A model generated the notes under the pieces. The model made no database searches, was not told the origin of the DNA, and saw only the letters and a list, made by a program, of their open reading frames with translations. From assembly GCA_965652025.1 (NCBI GenBank), contig CBFGTM010000001.1, positions 1-64,000 of the forward strand: a DNA stretch of 64,000 bases, in the 5' to 3' direction. This document shows positions 41,359-50,250 of the stretch, in pieces (within the stretch, counting starts at the first letter, position 1; every line of letters begins with the position of its first letter). Made by a program: the position numbers and the translations under genes. The DNA comes from CAVVWJ01 sp965652025 (GTDB lineage Bacteria > Gemmatimonadota > Gemmatimonadetes > Gemmatimonadales > GWC2-71-9).

Positions 41359-42059
41359 GCCGATTCGCCGAAGAGCATTTCGTCGAAGGTGAAGACGCCG
41401 GTCTTGCCCGGCAGCCATTCGGCGGCAGCCAGGGCGCCCACCGCAAAGACCTCGCGGCTGCGGCTCACGTGACTCAGGGTCACCAGCTCATGCCGGCTTT
41501 CATAAGTCAGGGTATGAGTTCCAGCAGCGTCGCCTTCACGCACCGAGGTGATGGGAAACCGGCGGCCCGGCTCCTTGGTCCACAACTGGCGCTGCAGCAG
41601 GAGGGCGGTTCCCGAGGGCGCGTCCAACTTGGTCTTGTGATGTTCCTCCCGGATTGCAACGGCGAACTCCGGCCGGTCCCGGAAGCTGCTGGCCAGCTCC
41701 TGCGCCGCTCGTAAGAAGAGCTGCACCCCTACGGAGAAGTTGGGTGAGTGCAGCAAGGCAGCGCCACGTTCCAGCACCAGGGCACTCACCTGGGGAAGGT
41801 CGTCACCCCAGCCGGTGGTTCCGGTCACTGTCGGAATCCGTAGCGCGATCAGCCGCTCCAGGTTGGCCACCACGGCATCGGGACGGGTGAACTCCACGGC
41901 GACGTCCACTCCGGCCAGGCGCTCCGGCGTCAATGCCCGCCCGCCGGGGTTCTCGATCCGGTTAACGACGGTCTGCACCACATGGCCTCGCTCCTGGGCC
42001 AGGGCTGCCACCGCCTTGCCCATCTTCCCGTTTCCTATGATGGCGAGCTTCATCCTCAA
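41355..42059 (-). CDS. dapB: 4-hydroxy-tetrahydrodipicolinate reductase
   Basis: 234 residues, slightly shorter than E. coli DapB (273). NAD(P)-binding GNGKMGKAVA, then GTTGWGDDLP and EEHHKTKLDAPSGTALL, which contains the catalytic His and Lys region. It overlaps lysC upstream and dapA downstream by four bases each. Confidence 0.93.
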   Translation of the reverse strand: MRMKLAIIGNGKMGKAVAALAQERGHVVQTVVNRIENPGGRALTPERLAGVDVAVEFTRPDAVVANLERLIALRIPTVTGTTGWGDDLPQVSALVLERGAALLHSPNFSVGVQLFLRAAQELASSFRDRPEFAVAIREEHHKTKLDAPSGTALLLQRQLWTKEPGRRFPITSVREGDAAGTHTLTYESRHELVTLSHVSRSREVFAVGALAAAEWLPGKTGVFTFDEMLFGESA

Positions 42060-43405
42060 TCAGATCCAAAGAACTCACGGTGCAGTCTCCGCACCACATC
42101 CGGCCCGTCCTCCTCCCGCACCACGAAGGTCATGTTGATGGAGGAGGAGCCCTGAGAGATCACCTCGACATTGGCCGGCCAGACGGCGTTGAAGACTCGG
42201 GCTGCAAGGCCCGGCGTGTTCCGGAGTCCGATGCCGACCACGGCGATGATGGCGCGATGCTCTTCCACCCACACGTCTCCCAGCTCTGACAGGTCGCGCA
42301 GCAGCACACCCAGCCGGGAGCGGTCTTCAATGGTGAGCGAGACGCTTACTTCGCCACTTGCCAGTACATCCACCACTGTCTCGTGCTGCTCGAAGATCTC
42401 GAAGATGGCCCGGAGGAACCCAAAGGCACCCAGCATGCGAGGGGCCTTGAGGTTGATGACGGTGATCCCCTGCTTCCAGGAGATCGACCGGATAGGAGAG
42501 TCGCCGACCTGCTCGAGCACCGCCTCGGGCTCGATCGTGGTCCCGGGTCGCTCGGGACGGGTGGAGTTCAGGACGATGATAGGAATGCCCGCACGGACGA
42601 GCGGGAGGGCGGTCGCGGGGTGCAGGATCCTGGCGCCGAAGGTGGCCAGCTCCGCGGCCTCATCGTAGCTTGCCCGCGCCAGAGTTCGGGCGCTGGAGAC
42701 GATACGCGGGTCTGCGGTCATGAGGCCATCCACGTCGGTCCAAATTTCTACCCTCTTGGCTCCCAGCGCCGAGCCCAGGAGCGCGGCGGTGAAGTCCGAA
42801 CCTCCTCGCCCCAGTGTGGTTGGCGTGCCGCGCGCGGTCGAGCCGATGAAGCCCTGGGTCACCGGTATCCGGCCGGCTTCTAGCAGCGGCTGCAGACACT
42901 CGCGGGCCCGCTGATTCAAGATTTGGAGGTAAGGAGTGGCCCGAGTGTGGCGGTCGTCGGTGACCATGAGTGGACGCACGTCCACCCAGATTGCCTCGAG
43001 CCCGGCGCCGGCGAGTGCTGCCGTGACCAGCCTCGAGCTCCACAGCTCACCCCGGCTGGCAATCGCATCGAGATCTGCTCCAGTGACCGGTCGGTCCTGA
43101 AGGACTGTCAGATCTCGGCGGAGTGCGTCGATATCCGCCGCTATAGTCTCGAACGATGCCCCGGCGCCAGGCAGGGAGGCCGCGATCTGCTGGTGCCGCT
43201 CGTAGAGGGCGCTGAGCCTCACGTCGATTGCCTCGTCGTCCGGTCTGGCGAGTCGTACCAGACCAAGGAGGGCGTCGGTCACCCCAGCCAGTGCCGAAGC
43301 CACGACCACGGGGCGCTCCGCCAGCCGGTGTCGAACGATGCCGACCAGTCGCCCAATGGCCGCTGCATCGGCCACTGACGTGCCGCCGAACTTGGTCACA
43401 ATCAC
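42056..43405 (-). CDS. lysC: Aspartate kinase
   Basis: 449 residues. First committed step of the aspartate pathway. Kinase signature KFGGTSVADAAAI and RGGSDFTAALLG. The C-terminal 150 residues carry two ACT-type domains (ISWKQGITVINLKAPRML, then IIAVVGIGLRNTPGLAARVF), implying feedback control, probably by lysine given its operon. It is not fused to homoserine dehydrogenase. Confidence 0.93.
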   Translation of the reverse strand: MIVTKFGGTSVADAAAIGRLVGIVRHRLAERPVVVASALAGVTDALLGLVRLARPDDEAIDVRLSALYERHQQIAASLPGAGASFETIAADIDALRRDLTVLQDRPVTGADLDAIASRGELWSSRLVTAALAGAGLEAIWVDVRPLMVTDDRHTRATPYLQILNQRARECLQPLLEAGRIPVTQGFIGSTARGTPTTLGRGGSDFTAALLGSALGAKRVEIWTDVDGLMTADPRIVSSARTLARASYDEAAELATFGARILHPATALPLVRAGIPIIVLNSTRPERPGTTIEPEAVLEQVGDSPIRSISWKQGITVINLKAPRMLGAFGFLRAIFEIFEQHETVVDVLASGEVSVSLTIEDRSRLGVLLRDLSELGDVWVEEHRAIIAVVGIGLRNTPGLAARVFNAVWPANVEVISQGSSSINMTFVVREEDGPDVVRRLHREFFGSD

Positions 43406-44472
43406 CGGTTACGCCCGCCACTGGCTTGAGGGACCCTGCCGCTGGCGAGGAGCAGCTCCGCGATCTGCACCCCCTGACCGGCGGCTCCCCGCACCGTGTT
43501 GTGACCCAGGACAACCAGGCGCAGATCGAGAATGGGGCAGGCCCGGATCCGGCCCACGGTCACGGCCATCCCGCTGCCGCGGTTCAGATCGAGCCGCGGC
43601 TGGGGCCGGTCGGTCCTCTCATCTACTTCGACCGGCGGATTGGGTGAGGACGGAAGGGCCGCCACCGATGCTGGGGCCCGGAACTCCCGCAGCACGGATG
43701 CGGCAGCTGCTGGACTGACCCGTTCCCGGAAGCCGACCGACACCGTCAGGAGATGACCATCCACCACGGCCACCCGGTTGCTGTGGACGCTCAGGCTGAT
43801 CGCCGCCGGCTCGACTGCTCCGCTCGCGAAACGTCCCAGTATCTTTCGGCTCTCCCGCTCGATCTTCTCCTCCTCTCCGCCGACGTACGGAATCACGTTG
43901 CCCACGATGTCGAGCGATGGGACCCCCGGATAGCCCGCTCCGGAGATCGCCTGCATGGTCGAGACGAAGAGCTGTTCGATTCCGAAGGCGCGGTGCAGTG
44001 GCGCCAGCGCGAGCGCCAGCGCGGCCGTGGAACAGTTCGGGTTGGCCAGAATGGCGCCGCTCCACCCTCGGGTCTCCCGCTGACAATCGACCAGCGCGAC
44101 GTGCTCCGGGTTCACTTCCGGAATCAGCAGCGGCACATCCGGCTCCATCCGATGAGTACGGGTGTTCGTGACCACGGTCGCACCCGCCTTCGCGAACGCC
44201 TGCTCGATCGGCCCGGCCACCTCGGCGTCCAGGGCGGAGAAAACCACCGCGCCTGGCAACGGCGGAGTGCAGTCCCGAACCGGCAGCTGGCCAACGGACG
44301 CAGGAGGCTCGCCTGACTCCCGCCAGCGCACCGCGTCCCGGTAGGATCGTCCGGCGCTGTTGGACGAGGCCGCCACCGCCACCAGCTCGAACCAGGGATG
44401 ATCGGCCAAAAGCCGGACGAACTTTTGCCCCACGGTGCCGGTGGCGCCGAGGATGGCGACAGGGGTCTTCAT
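43402..44472 (-). CDS. asd: Aspartate-semialdehyde dehydrogenase, archaeal/fungal type
   Basis: 356 residues. NADP-binding AILGATGTVGQKFVRLL. The catalytic Cys is in LANPNCSTAALALAL and the active-site His probably in SLSVHSNRVAVVDGHL. The terminal motif RLVVLGHNTVRGAAGQG fits the archaeal/fungal class rather than the E. coli class. It supplies both the DAP/lysine branch and, elsewhere, threonine/methionine. It overlaps its neighbours by four bases each. Confidence 0.92.
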   Translation of the reverse strand: MKTPVAILGATGTVGQKFVRLLADHPWFELVAVAASSNSAGRSYRDAVRWRESGEPPASVGQLPVRDCTPPLPGAVVFSALDAEVAGPIEQAFAKAGATVVTNTRTHRMEPDVPLLIPEVNPEHVALVDCQRETRGWSGAILANPNCSTAALALALAPLHRAFGIEQLFVSTMQAISGAGYPGVPSLDIVGNVIPYVGGEEEKIERESRKILGRFASGAVEPAAISLSVHSNRVAVVDGHLLTVSVGFRERVSPAAAASVLREFRAPASVAALPSSPNPPVEVDERTDRPQPRLDLNRGSGMAVTVGRIRACPILDLRLVVLGHNTVRGAAGQGVQIAELLLASGRVPQASGGRNR

Positions 44473-45479
44473 CGGGAGGCCGGGGTCGAGGCCAGGAGAT
44501 CGAATGCCAACTGGATGTAGAGCTCGATGCCCCGCAGCAGATCGGCCTTCCGGATGTGCTCATGGCTGGTATGAGCGACTCGAATGCTTCCGGGCCCCAG
44601 CTGGTAGCGCTCGCCCCAGGACGAGAGAAAGGGGAGGTCACTGGCGTAGCTGACAACCGTCGTGTCCCACCCAGATGGAGCCGTTCCCCCCTTGTAGAAG
44701 GGAAGCTCGACCGGAAAGGCCACTGAAACGCCCGGACTGAGCAGCGCTCGAATGGATTCCTTGAGTGGGCCGCTGGGCTCCACCGTTCGGATCAGAAGTT
44801 GAGCGCTGGCTGCCGGTGGGATCACGTTTGGGGCCACGCCTCCCCGGATGAGCCCGAGGTTGAGCGTCGAGGGACCGAGCAGTGGATCCACCGGCAGCGG
44901 CATCCGCCGGATCCGCTCGATCGTGTCCAGCAATGCGGCGATGGCGCTGACTCCCTCTTCGGGATAGGCCGAATGGGCCGCCCGGCCGGCCGCTTCGAGG
45001 TCTACCCGCATCGAGCCCTTCTGGCCGATCGAAAGCCGGTTTTCGGTGGGCTCCCCATTGATCAGAAAGCGGCCCCGCGGCATCAAGTCGGCCGCGGCCC
45101 GGGCTCCATCCGAGCCGTTCTCCTCGCCCACCAGAAAGAGCAGTCCGATGCGTCGCTCACCCTGCTGGGCCAGGCGCTCGGCCGCGGCTACCATCGCGGC
45201 GGCGAGCCCCTTGGCGTCGCAGCTGCCCCGGCCGTGGATCGATTCGGCGTCTTCGGCGAGCGGCACATAGGGAGGGACGGTGTCGAGATGGGTGGAGAAC
45301 ACCAGAGCCGGAGGCTCCCGATAGGCGTACAGGTTGTCGCGTCCCGGAGTGACCGGCTGACGCACCGTACGATATCCGGCGCGGCGTAGCGCTCCGTCCA
45401 GAAGATCGGTGGCCGGTCCTTCGGACCCCGTCGGTGTATCGAGCGCCACCAGCGCCCGGGTCAGTTCCAGTGCATCCAT
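44469..45479 (-). CDS. M20-family deacylase, probable succinyl-DAP desuccinylase
   Basis: 336 residues from ATG 45479. M20 metal ligands are visible: FSTHLDTVPPY, GRGSCDAKGLAA, LVGEENGSDGA, LINGEPTENRLSIG and, near the end, AHTSHEHIRK. It heads an operon that includes dapD, which makes N-succinyl intermediates, so DapE function is the best guess. The sequence alone does not separate it from LysK or ArgE deacylases. An ATG at 45596 in the same frame would add 39 residues that do not look like protein. Confidence 0.75.
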   Translation of the reverse strand: MDALELTRALVALDTPTGSEGPATDLLDGALRRAGYRTVRQPVTPGRDNLYAYREPPALVFSTHLDTVPPYVPLAEDAESIHGRGSCDAKGLAAAMVAAAERLAQQGERRIGLLFLVGEENGSDGARAAADLMPRGRFLINGEPTENRLSIGQKGSMRVDLEAAGRAAHSAYPEEGVSAIAALLDTIERIRRMPLPVDPLLGPSTLNLGLIRGGVAPNVIPPAASAQLLIRTVEPSGPLKESIRALLSPGVSVAFPVELPFYKGGTAPSGWDTTVVSYASDLPFLSSWGERYQLGPGSIRVAHTSHEHIRKADLLRGIELYIQLAFDLLASTPASR

Positions 45480-45488
45480 GAACGAGAG

Positions 45489-45591
45489 GCCCCGCCAACG
45501 CATGCGTGGCGGGGCTCCTGGCGTGAGGAAAGAAGCACGACGGCTGAAAGCTAGGAAACGAGTATGGGGGCGGCAAGAGGTTCTCCCGCCC
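45489..45591 (-). promoter_or_regulatory. Leader of the lysine operon with two hairpins
   Basis: On the minus strand a GGGCGG/CCGCCC hairpin (45568-45591) is followed by a GC-rich 9-bp hairpin, TGGCGGGGC with GCCCCGCCA (45489-45515), ending 10 bases before the operon start. A 6-base segment of the first can pair instead with the second. This layout resembles an attenuator, but no U-tract or recognisable lysine riboswitch is present. Confidence 0.35.
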
Positions 45592-45632
45592 GTCATCGCC
45601 TCGTCACAGGGTGTGGCGAAGCTCGCGGGCGC

Positions 45633-46985
45633 CTAGGCCGCAGGCACAGCCTGGCGGTCGGCCGCTCGGGCGATCCGCTGACCCTGCGCCACATCGACCC
45701 GGGCCAGGAGCCAGGCGCCGACGGCGAAGAACAGGATAACCGAGAGAATAGCATTCCGGCTCGAGGCAGTGGCTGCGATGGTGCCGGCGAAAATCAGCGG
45801 TCCAAAGATGCCGGCAAACTTCTCGAATACGCTGAAAAATCCAAAGAACTCACCCGACTTATGGTGGGGAATCATGCTGGCAAAGAGCGACCGGCTGAGT
45901 GCCTGGGTGCCACCCTGGACCATTCCCACCAGACCCGCCAGCACGAAGAAGTGGGCCGCGGTCTTCATGAAGTAGCCCAGCACGCTGATCACGGTGTAGG
46001 CCAGCAGTCCCAGGAAGATGGCGCGCTTGGCGCCGATCCGTCCGGCCAGCATCCCGAAGACGAAGGAGCAGGGAATGCCGACGAACTGCACCAGCAGGAT
46101 CGCGGTGATGAGCGCGTTCTGGCCGATCCCGAGCTCAGTCCCGTAGGCGGTTGCCATCTTGATGATGGTCTGGATCCCGTCGTTGTAGATCAGAAATGCG
46201 AGCAGCATGAGGAACGCTTGGCGATAATTCCGAAGCTCCCGGAACGTGTCGCGCAGGCGAGTGAAGGCAGTCACCACCGGGTTGGCGCCGGGATGCTCGT
46301 CCGGCTCGATTGTGGCTGGGGGCTCGGGCACCCGGCGGAAGAGCGGCAGCGAGAAGAGAACCCACCATACGGCTACGGATAGGAACGCGAGCCGCACCGG
46401 TAGCGTGGACTCCGAGGGTGTGAGCCCCGGTCCCGACGGCAGGCCAAACCAGTCGGGTCGCTGAATCCAGGCCAGGTTGAGGGCAAGCAGGACACCGCCA
46501 CCCAGATAGCCCAGGGCATAACCCGCGGTGGAGACCCGGTCGATCTCGTGCCGCTGGGCGATGTGGGGAAGGAGTGCCTCATAGAACACGATGCTTCCGG
46601 CCACCCCGACCAGCGACACGGCAAACAACACGGACGCGAGGTCCAGATCTCCTTTTTCTATGAAGAACATGCCCGCAACCGAAGCAACGCCAATCAGCAT
46701 GAATAGGGCGAGCAGCGGCTTCTTGCTTCCTCGGTAGTCCGACACCGCACCCAGCACGGGAGAGAGCAGTGCGACGATGACCAGGGCGACCGAATTGACG
46801 GCTGCCAGTCGTTGAGTGGCACCACTCTCCGGAACTCCGGCTCCGGCAACCTTCACGAAGTAGATCGGAAAGACCGCCACCATAATGGTGGTATACATGG
46901 CGGAGTTAGCCCAGTCGTACATCGCCCACGCGCGCAGCTCGGGGCGGTCCAGGCCGATGCGGGAAAGCAGAGAAGTCGGCGTCAT
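45633..46985 (-). CDS. MFS transporter, UMF1/Atg22-like family
   Basis: 450 residues from ATG 46985, 12 hydrophobic segments. The opening LRAWAMYDWANSAMYTTIMV is the signature of the UMF1/Atg22-like branch of the MFS, whose substrates are mostly unknown (some relatives export amino acids). It overlaps the terC stop by four bases, placing it under the manganese riboswitch. A frame extending upstream overlaps terC and is rejected. Confidence 0.85.
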   Translation of the reverse strand: MTPTSLLSRIGLDRPELRAWAMYDWANSAMYTTIMVAVFPIYFVKVAGAGVPESGATQRLAAVNSVALVIVALLSPVLGAVSDYRGSKKPLLALFMLIGVASVAGMFFIEKGDLDLASVLFAVSLVGVAGSIVFYEALLPHIAQRHEIDRVSTAGYALGYLGGGVLLALNLAWIQRPDWFGLPSGPGLTPSESTLPVRLAFLSVAVWWVLFSLPLFRRVPEPPATIEPDEHPGANPVVTAFTRLRDTFRELRNYRQAFLMLLAFLIYNDGIQTIIKMATAYGTELGIGQNALITAILLVQFVGIPCSFVFGMLAGRIGAKRAIFLGLLAYTVISVLGYFMKTAAHFFVLAGLVGMVQGGTQALSRSLFASMIPHHKSGEFFGFFSVFEKFAGIFGPLIFAGTIAATASSRNAILSVILFFAVGAWLLARVDVAQGQRIARAADRQAVPAA

Positions 46986-47917
46986 GCCGCCAGCTGCTCC
47001 TCGCGCGCGCTGTGGCGAAGGGAGAGGCCGACGGCAACAGCCAGGGTGGTGATGATAACCAGCAGAGAGAGCAGAGTCGGGATGTGGATCCACGCGCTCA
47101 GGGTCATCTTGAATCCGACGAACACCAGGATGAAGGCAACTCCGGTCTTCAGATACACGAACTTGTCGAGCATGCTGGCCAGGACGAAGAACAGAGCCCG
47201 CAGCCCCAGAATGGCAAAGATGTTAGAGCTGTAGACCAGGAAAGGATCCCGGGTAATCGCAAAGATCGCCGGGATGCTGTCGATCGCGAACACGAGGTCC
47301 GACCATTCCACCACCAGCAGGACCAGGAGCAGGGGGGTGCCCAGCCACTTCCCTCTCACCGTTCGGGTAAAGAACCGGGTCCCGTCGTAGGAGTCGCTGA
47401 AGGGAAGGAAGCGGCGGGCCAGCCGGACCACCGGATTCCGCTCCAGGTCCACCGGCGCTTCCTTCTGGAGAAACATCCTGATCCCGGTCACAATCAGGAT
47501 GCCGCCAAATACGTAGATGATCCAGTTGAAACGCTCCAGCAAGAGCGCGCCCAGAGCGATCATGATCAGGCGCATGACGATGGCGCCCAGAATTCCCCAC
47601 TTCAGGACCTTGGGCTGGGCGTCGGCCCGAACGCAGAAGTAGGAGAAGATGAGGAGGAAGACGAAGAGATTGTCGACGCTGAGGGAGAGCTCGATCAGGT
47701 AACCGGTGTAGTACTCCAGGGCCGACTGGGCCCCCTCCCGCCACAGCACGAAGAGACCGAACAGGAGGGCCACGGTAATGAGACCGCCGCTCCAGCTCAG
47801 CGCCTCCTTGAAGGTGAGAACATGGGAGCGGCGGTTCAGAACTCCGAGGTCGAGGACCAGGAGCCCGACGACCAGGCCGGTGAAGCCTAGCCAGACCGAG
47901 AGATCATGCTGACCCAC
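46982..47917 (-). CDS. TerC/Alx-family membrane protein, probable Mn2+ exporter
   Basis: 311 residues, about nine membrane helices. Family signatures are YLIELSLSVDNLFVFLLIF and LVVEWSDLVFAIDSIPAIFA, with the acidic residues used for metal handling, and SNIFAILGLRALFFVL. E. coli Alx and related proteins export manganese and are often controlled by yybP-ykoY riboswitches, as here. The start is GTG 47917, directly after the htpX stop. Confidence 0.9.
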   Translation of the reverse strand: MGQHDLSVWLGFTGLVVGLLVLDLGVLNRRSHVLTFKEALSWSGGLITVALLFGLFVLWREGAQSALEYYTGYLIELSLSVDNLFVFLLIFSYFCVRADAQPKVLKWGILGAIVMRLIMIALGALLLERFNWIIYVFGGILIVTGIRMFLQKEAPVDLERNPVVRLARRFLPFSDSYDGTRFFTRTVRGKWLGTPLLLVLLVVEWSDLVFAIDSIPAIFAITRDPFLVYSSNIFAILGLRALFFVLASMLDKFVYLKTGVAFILVFVGFKMTLSAWIHIPTLLSLLVIITTLAVAVGLSLRHSAREEQLAA

Positions 47918-48754
47918 TCAGCGGCCCGAGGCCATCGCCTCTAGGCGCGCCACCCGCTCCGCCGTCGGCGGATGGGTGCTGAACAGCTTGGCCACCGGCC
48001 CCCCTTGATAGGCCAGCGGGTTTACCTGGGCCAGGGGCGCCGCCGCTGGGGCTACGTGCATTGGAATGCGATGGGCCAGCGAGTCCAGACGCAGGAGGGC
48101 GCTGGCCAGCGGCTGAGGGCGCCCCGTAATGAGGGCGCCCACCCGGTCGGCCTCGAACTCCCGCTGCCGGGAGACCGCAAACTGAATCAGCATGGCCCCG
48201 ATCGGCGCCAGCAGGATCAGCGCCAGCTGGGCGTAGGGGTGACCGCCGTCGTCGTCCCGTCCACCGCCGAACATGAGCAGATAGGGGAGGTTGCTCAGGG
48301 CGCCGGCGATGCCCGCTGCCACGGTGCTGATCAGCATGTCGCGGTTCTTGATATGGGCCAGCTCATGCGCCAGCACGCCCTCCAGCTCCTCCTGGGGGAC
48401 GTACTTGAGAATGCCGGTGGTGACGGCAACGACAGCGTGCTCCGGATTGCGCCCAGTGGCAAACGCATTGGGCTGCTCATGGGGGGCGACGGCCAGGGTT
48501 GGCATCGGGAGACCGGCCCGCTGCCGCAGCCGGTCAACCATCGCATACAGCTCCGGCGCCTCCTGGGCGGTGACCACCTTGGCCCCATACATCCGAAGCA
48601 CCAGTCGGTCCGAAAAGAAATACATGATGAAGTTGAAGATGCTGCCGATGACAAGCGCAGCGACCAGGCCGCTGGATCCTCCGATGAGCTGACCCACCAG
48701 CACAAACAGCCCCAGCAGTCCCGCCATGAGCACGAAGGTCTTGATGTTGTTCAT
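47918..48754 (-). CDS. htpX: HtpX-family membrane zinc protease
   Basis: 278 residues. Two N-terminal helices, then VLAHELAHIKNRD (HExxH zinc site), two more helices and the third ligand in QREFEADRVGA. HtpX degrades misfolded membrane proteins. The start ATG 48754 follows GGGAGG; an in-frame ATG at 48838 falls in the riboswitch and is not credible. It is the first gene of an operon with terC and an MFS gene. Confidence 0.93.
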   Translation of the reverse strand: MNNIKTFVLMAGLLGLFVLVGQLIGGSSGLVAALVIGSIFNFIMYFFSDRLVLRMYGAKVVTAQEAPELYAMVDRLRQRAGLPMPTLAVAPHEQPNAFATGRNPEHAVVAVTTGILKYVPQEELEGVLAHELAHIKNRDMLISTVAAGIAGALSNLPYLLMFGGGRDDDGGHPYAQLALILLAPIGAMLIQFAVSRQREFEADRVGALITGRPQPLASALLRLDSLAHRIPMHVAPAAAPLAQVNPLAYQGGPVAKLFSTHPPTAERVARLEAMASGR

Positions 48755-48780
48755 CTGTCCTCCCGTGGGGCCTAAATGAA

Positions 48781-48938
48781 AGAGCGAGACCCCGTCCGCT
48801 CCGCTTTCGCGTGGACGAAGGTCTCGCTCTAAGGCCATCCTGCTCTGCCTTCCGAATGAACCGTGCTCGCCTTCGGCGAACAGTCCTGACGATTCATTCG
48901 TCCGCCCAAGGGCGGATAAGCTACTCCCCTTCTTGAGG
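48781..48938 (-). ncRNA. yybP-ykoY manganese riboswitch with terminator platform
   Basis: Read on the minus strand, all diagnostic parts occur in order: AAGGGGAGUAGC, a UCCGCCC/GGGCGGA hairpin, CGAAUGAA, the loop UCGUCAGGAC, a second hairpin, CGGUUCAUUCG (pairs with CGAAUGAA), and GAGCGAGACCUUC closing P1 (GAAGG with CCUUC). This matches the published aptamer from memory segment by segment. The 3' P1 strand also forms AGAGCGAGACC/GGUCUCGCUCU followed by UUCAUUU, an intrinsic terminator exclusive with the aptamer. Mn2+ should therefore turn transcription on. Downstream genes are htpX and terC. Confidence 0.93.
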
Positions 48939-48956
48939 GTACAAAACTAACAAATC

Positions 48957-49001
48957 CAGAAAAGAAGGTCTAGGGTCGAAGGGCTGGGCTCGGGACCTTC
49001 T
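48957..49001 (-). terminator. Intrinsic terminator of the molybdenum-cofactor operon
   Basis: On the minus strand AGAAGGTC (49001-48994) pairs with GACCTTCT (48970-48963), followed by TTTCT. It overlaps the moeA stop codon. Confidence 0.7.
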
Positions 49002-50250
49002 AGAACCCTGGCTCCGCTTGATGTACGGGATCGTCCAGGATGAGCGCGGACACCGTGGAGCCAGCCGCGGTCTCGAACTGGCCCTCCGGGATGATCAGCA
49101 GTGCGTTTGCTTGGACCATGGAGGTCAGAATGCCCGAACCCTGCGGACCGGTGAGCCGCGCCTCGAAGCCGGACGGCCCCTCGCTCACCACCCCCCGCAG
49201 GAAGTGTTGGAGCCGGGGTCGTACGCTGATCGTCTCCGCAACCCTGACTGGGGCCGAGCGTCGAAAGTAGAGCCGGTGTCCCATCATCCTCCGAATGGCA
49301 GGGCGTACGAATAGCTCGAACGTCACCATTGTGCTGACCGGGTTGCCGGGCAATCCGATCCAGGGCAGACGGTCCAGGACTCCGAATCCCACCGGTGCGC
49401 CGGGCCGCATCCGCAGCTTCCAGAAACGAAGCTCACCGCCCATGTCCTCCATCACCGACCGCAGGTAGTCATGCTCGCCCACGCTGATCCCGGCAGTGGT
49501 CACCAGAAGGTCGCAGTCCATCGCTCGTGCCAGATGGTCCCGCAGACTCCCGGGATCATCTGCTGCAATCCCCAGGTTCACCGGCTCTCCGCCGGCTTCC
49601 CGGACCAGTGCCACCAGGGTGTGGGTGTTGCTGCTGGCGATCTTTCGGCCGCTCAGGATCGCCTCGGGCTGGTCCACGTCGACGATCTCATCGCCACTTC
49701 CGAGGATGGCCACCCTGGGCCGGCGGTACACCAGCGGGTGGGCCACAGCCAATGACGCGAGCACCCCGAGATGTGCGGGTCGAAGCTCGGTGCCGGCCGT
49801 GAGCACAGTGCTGCCCCGTTTGATGTCTTCGCCCGCCCGGCGGATGTTCACCCCCACATCCCGATCCTTGACGATGGTGACCGTCTCAGCGCCGAGGTCG
49901 GTGTCCTCCTGCCGGATGACGCTGTCACTGCCGTTGGGGAGTGGCGCACCGGTGAAGATCCTGGCGCACTCGCCGGGACCGATCGGCCGGCTAGGAAACT
50001 TGCCGGCCGGCAGGTGTTCGACCACCCGCAGCTGCACTGGGCTCGATTCGGAGGCACCGCGCACGTCCTCGCCTCGCGCGGCGTAGCCATCCATGGCTGA
50101 GTTGGTCCAGGCCGGGATGTCCAGCGGGCTGACCACGTCCTCTGCGAGAACGCTGCCCCGGGCGTCATCCAGGGGGATGCGCAGCGCCGGCTGGCGCTCA
50201 ATATCCTCCAGGATGCGGCCAGCGGCTTCGGCCGCGCTGAGCGCGGTCAC
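49000..50250 (-). CDS. moeA: Molybdopterin molybdotransferase
   Basis: 416 residues from GTG 50250, which overlaps the mobB stop by four bases. MoeA inserts molybdate into adenylylated molybdopterin. Signatures are PAWTNSAMDGYAARGEDV, RIFTGAPLPNGSDSVIRQED and VGEHDYLRSVMEDMGGELRF, and the final LPGNPVSTMVTFELFVRP. A much longer frame upstream overlaps mobB and is rejected. Last gene of the operon, with a terminator over its stop. Confidence 0.94.
   Translation of the reverse strand: MTALSAAEAAGRILEDIERQPALRIPLDDARGSVLAEDVVSPLDIPAWTNSAMDGYAARGEDVRGASESSPVQLRVVEHLPAGKFPSRPIGPGECARIFTGAPLPNGSDSVIRQEDTDLGAETVTIVKDRDVGVNIRRAGEDIKRGSTVLTAGTELRPAHLGVLASLAVAHPLVYRRPRVAILGSGDEIVDVDQPEAILSGRKIASSNTHTLVALVREAGGEPVNLGIAADDPGSLRDHLARAMDCDLLVTTAGISVGEHDYLRSVMEDMGGELRFWKLRMRPGAPVGFGVLDRLPWIGLPGNPVSTMVTFELFVRPAIRRMMGHRLYFRRSAPVRVAETISVRPRLQHFLRGVVSEGPSGFEARLTGPQGSGILTSMVQANALLIIPEGQFETAAGSTVSALILDDPVHQAEPGF

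Noticed and set aside
45480..45596. 39-residue N-terminal extension of the M20 deacylase
   Set aside because: Composition is Arg/Pro-rich and unlike the family; the leader hairpins lie in the same stretch.
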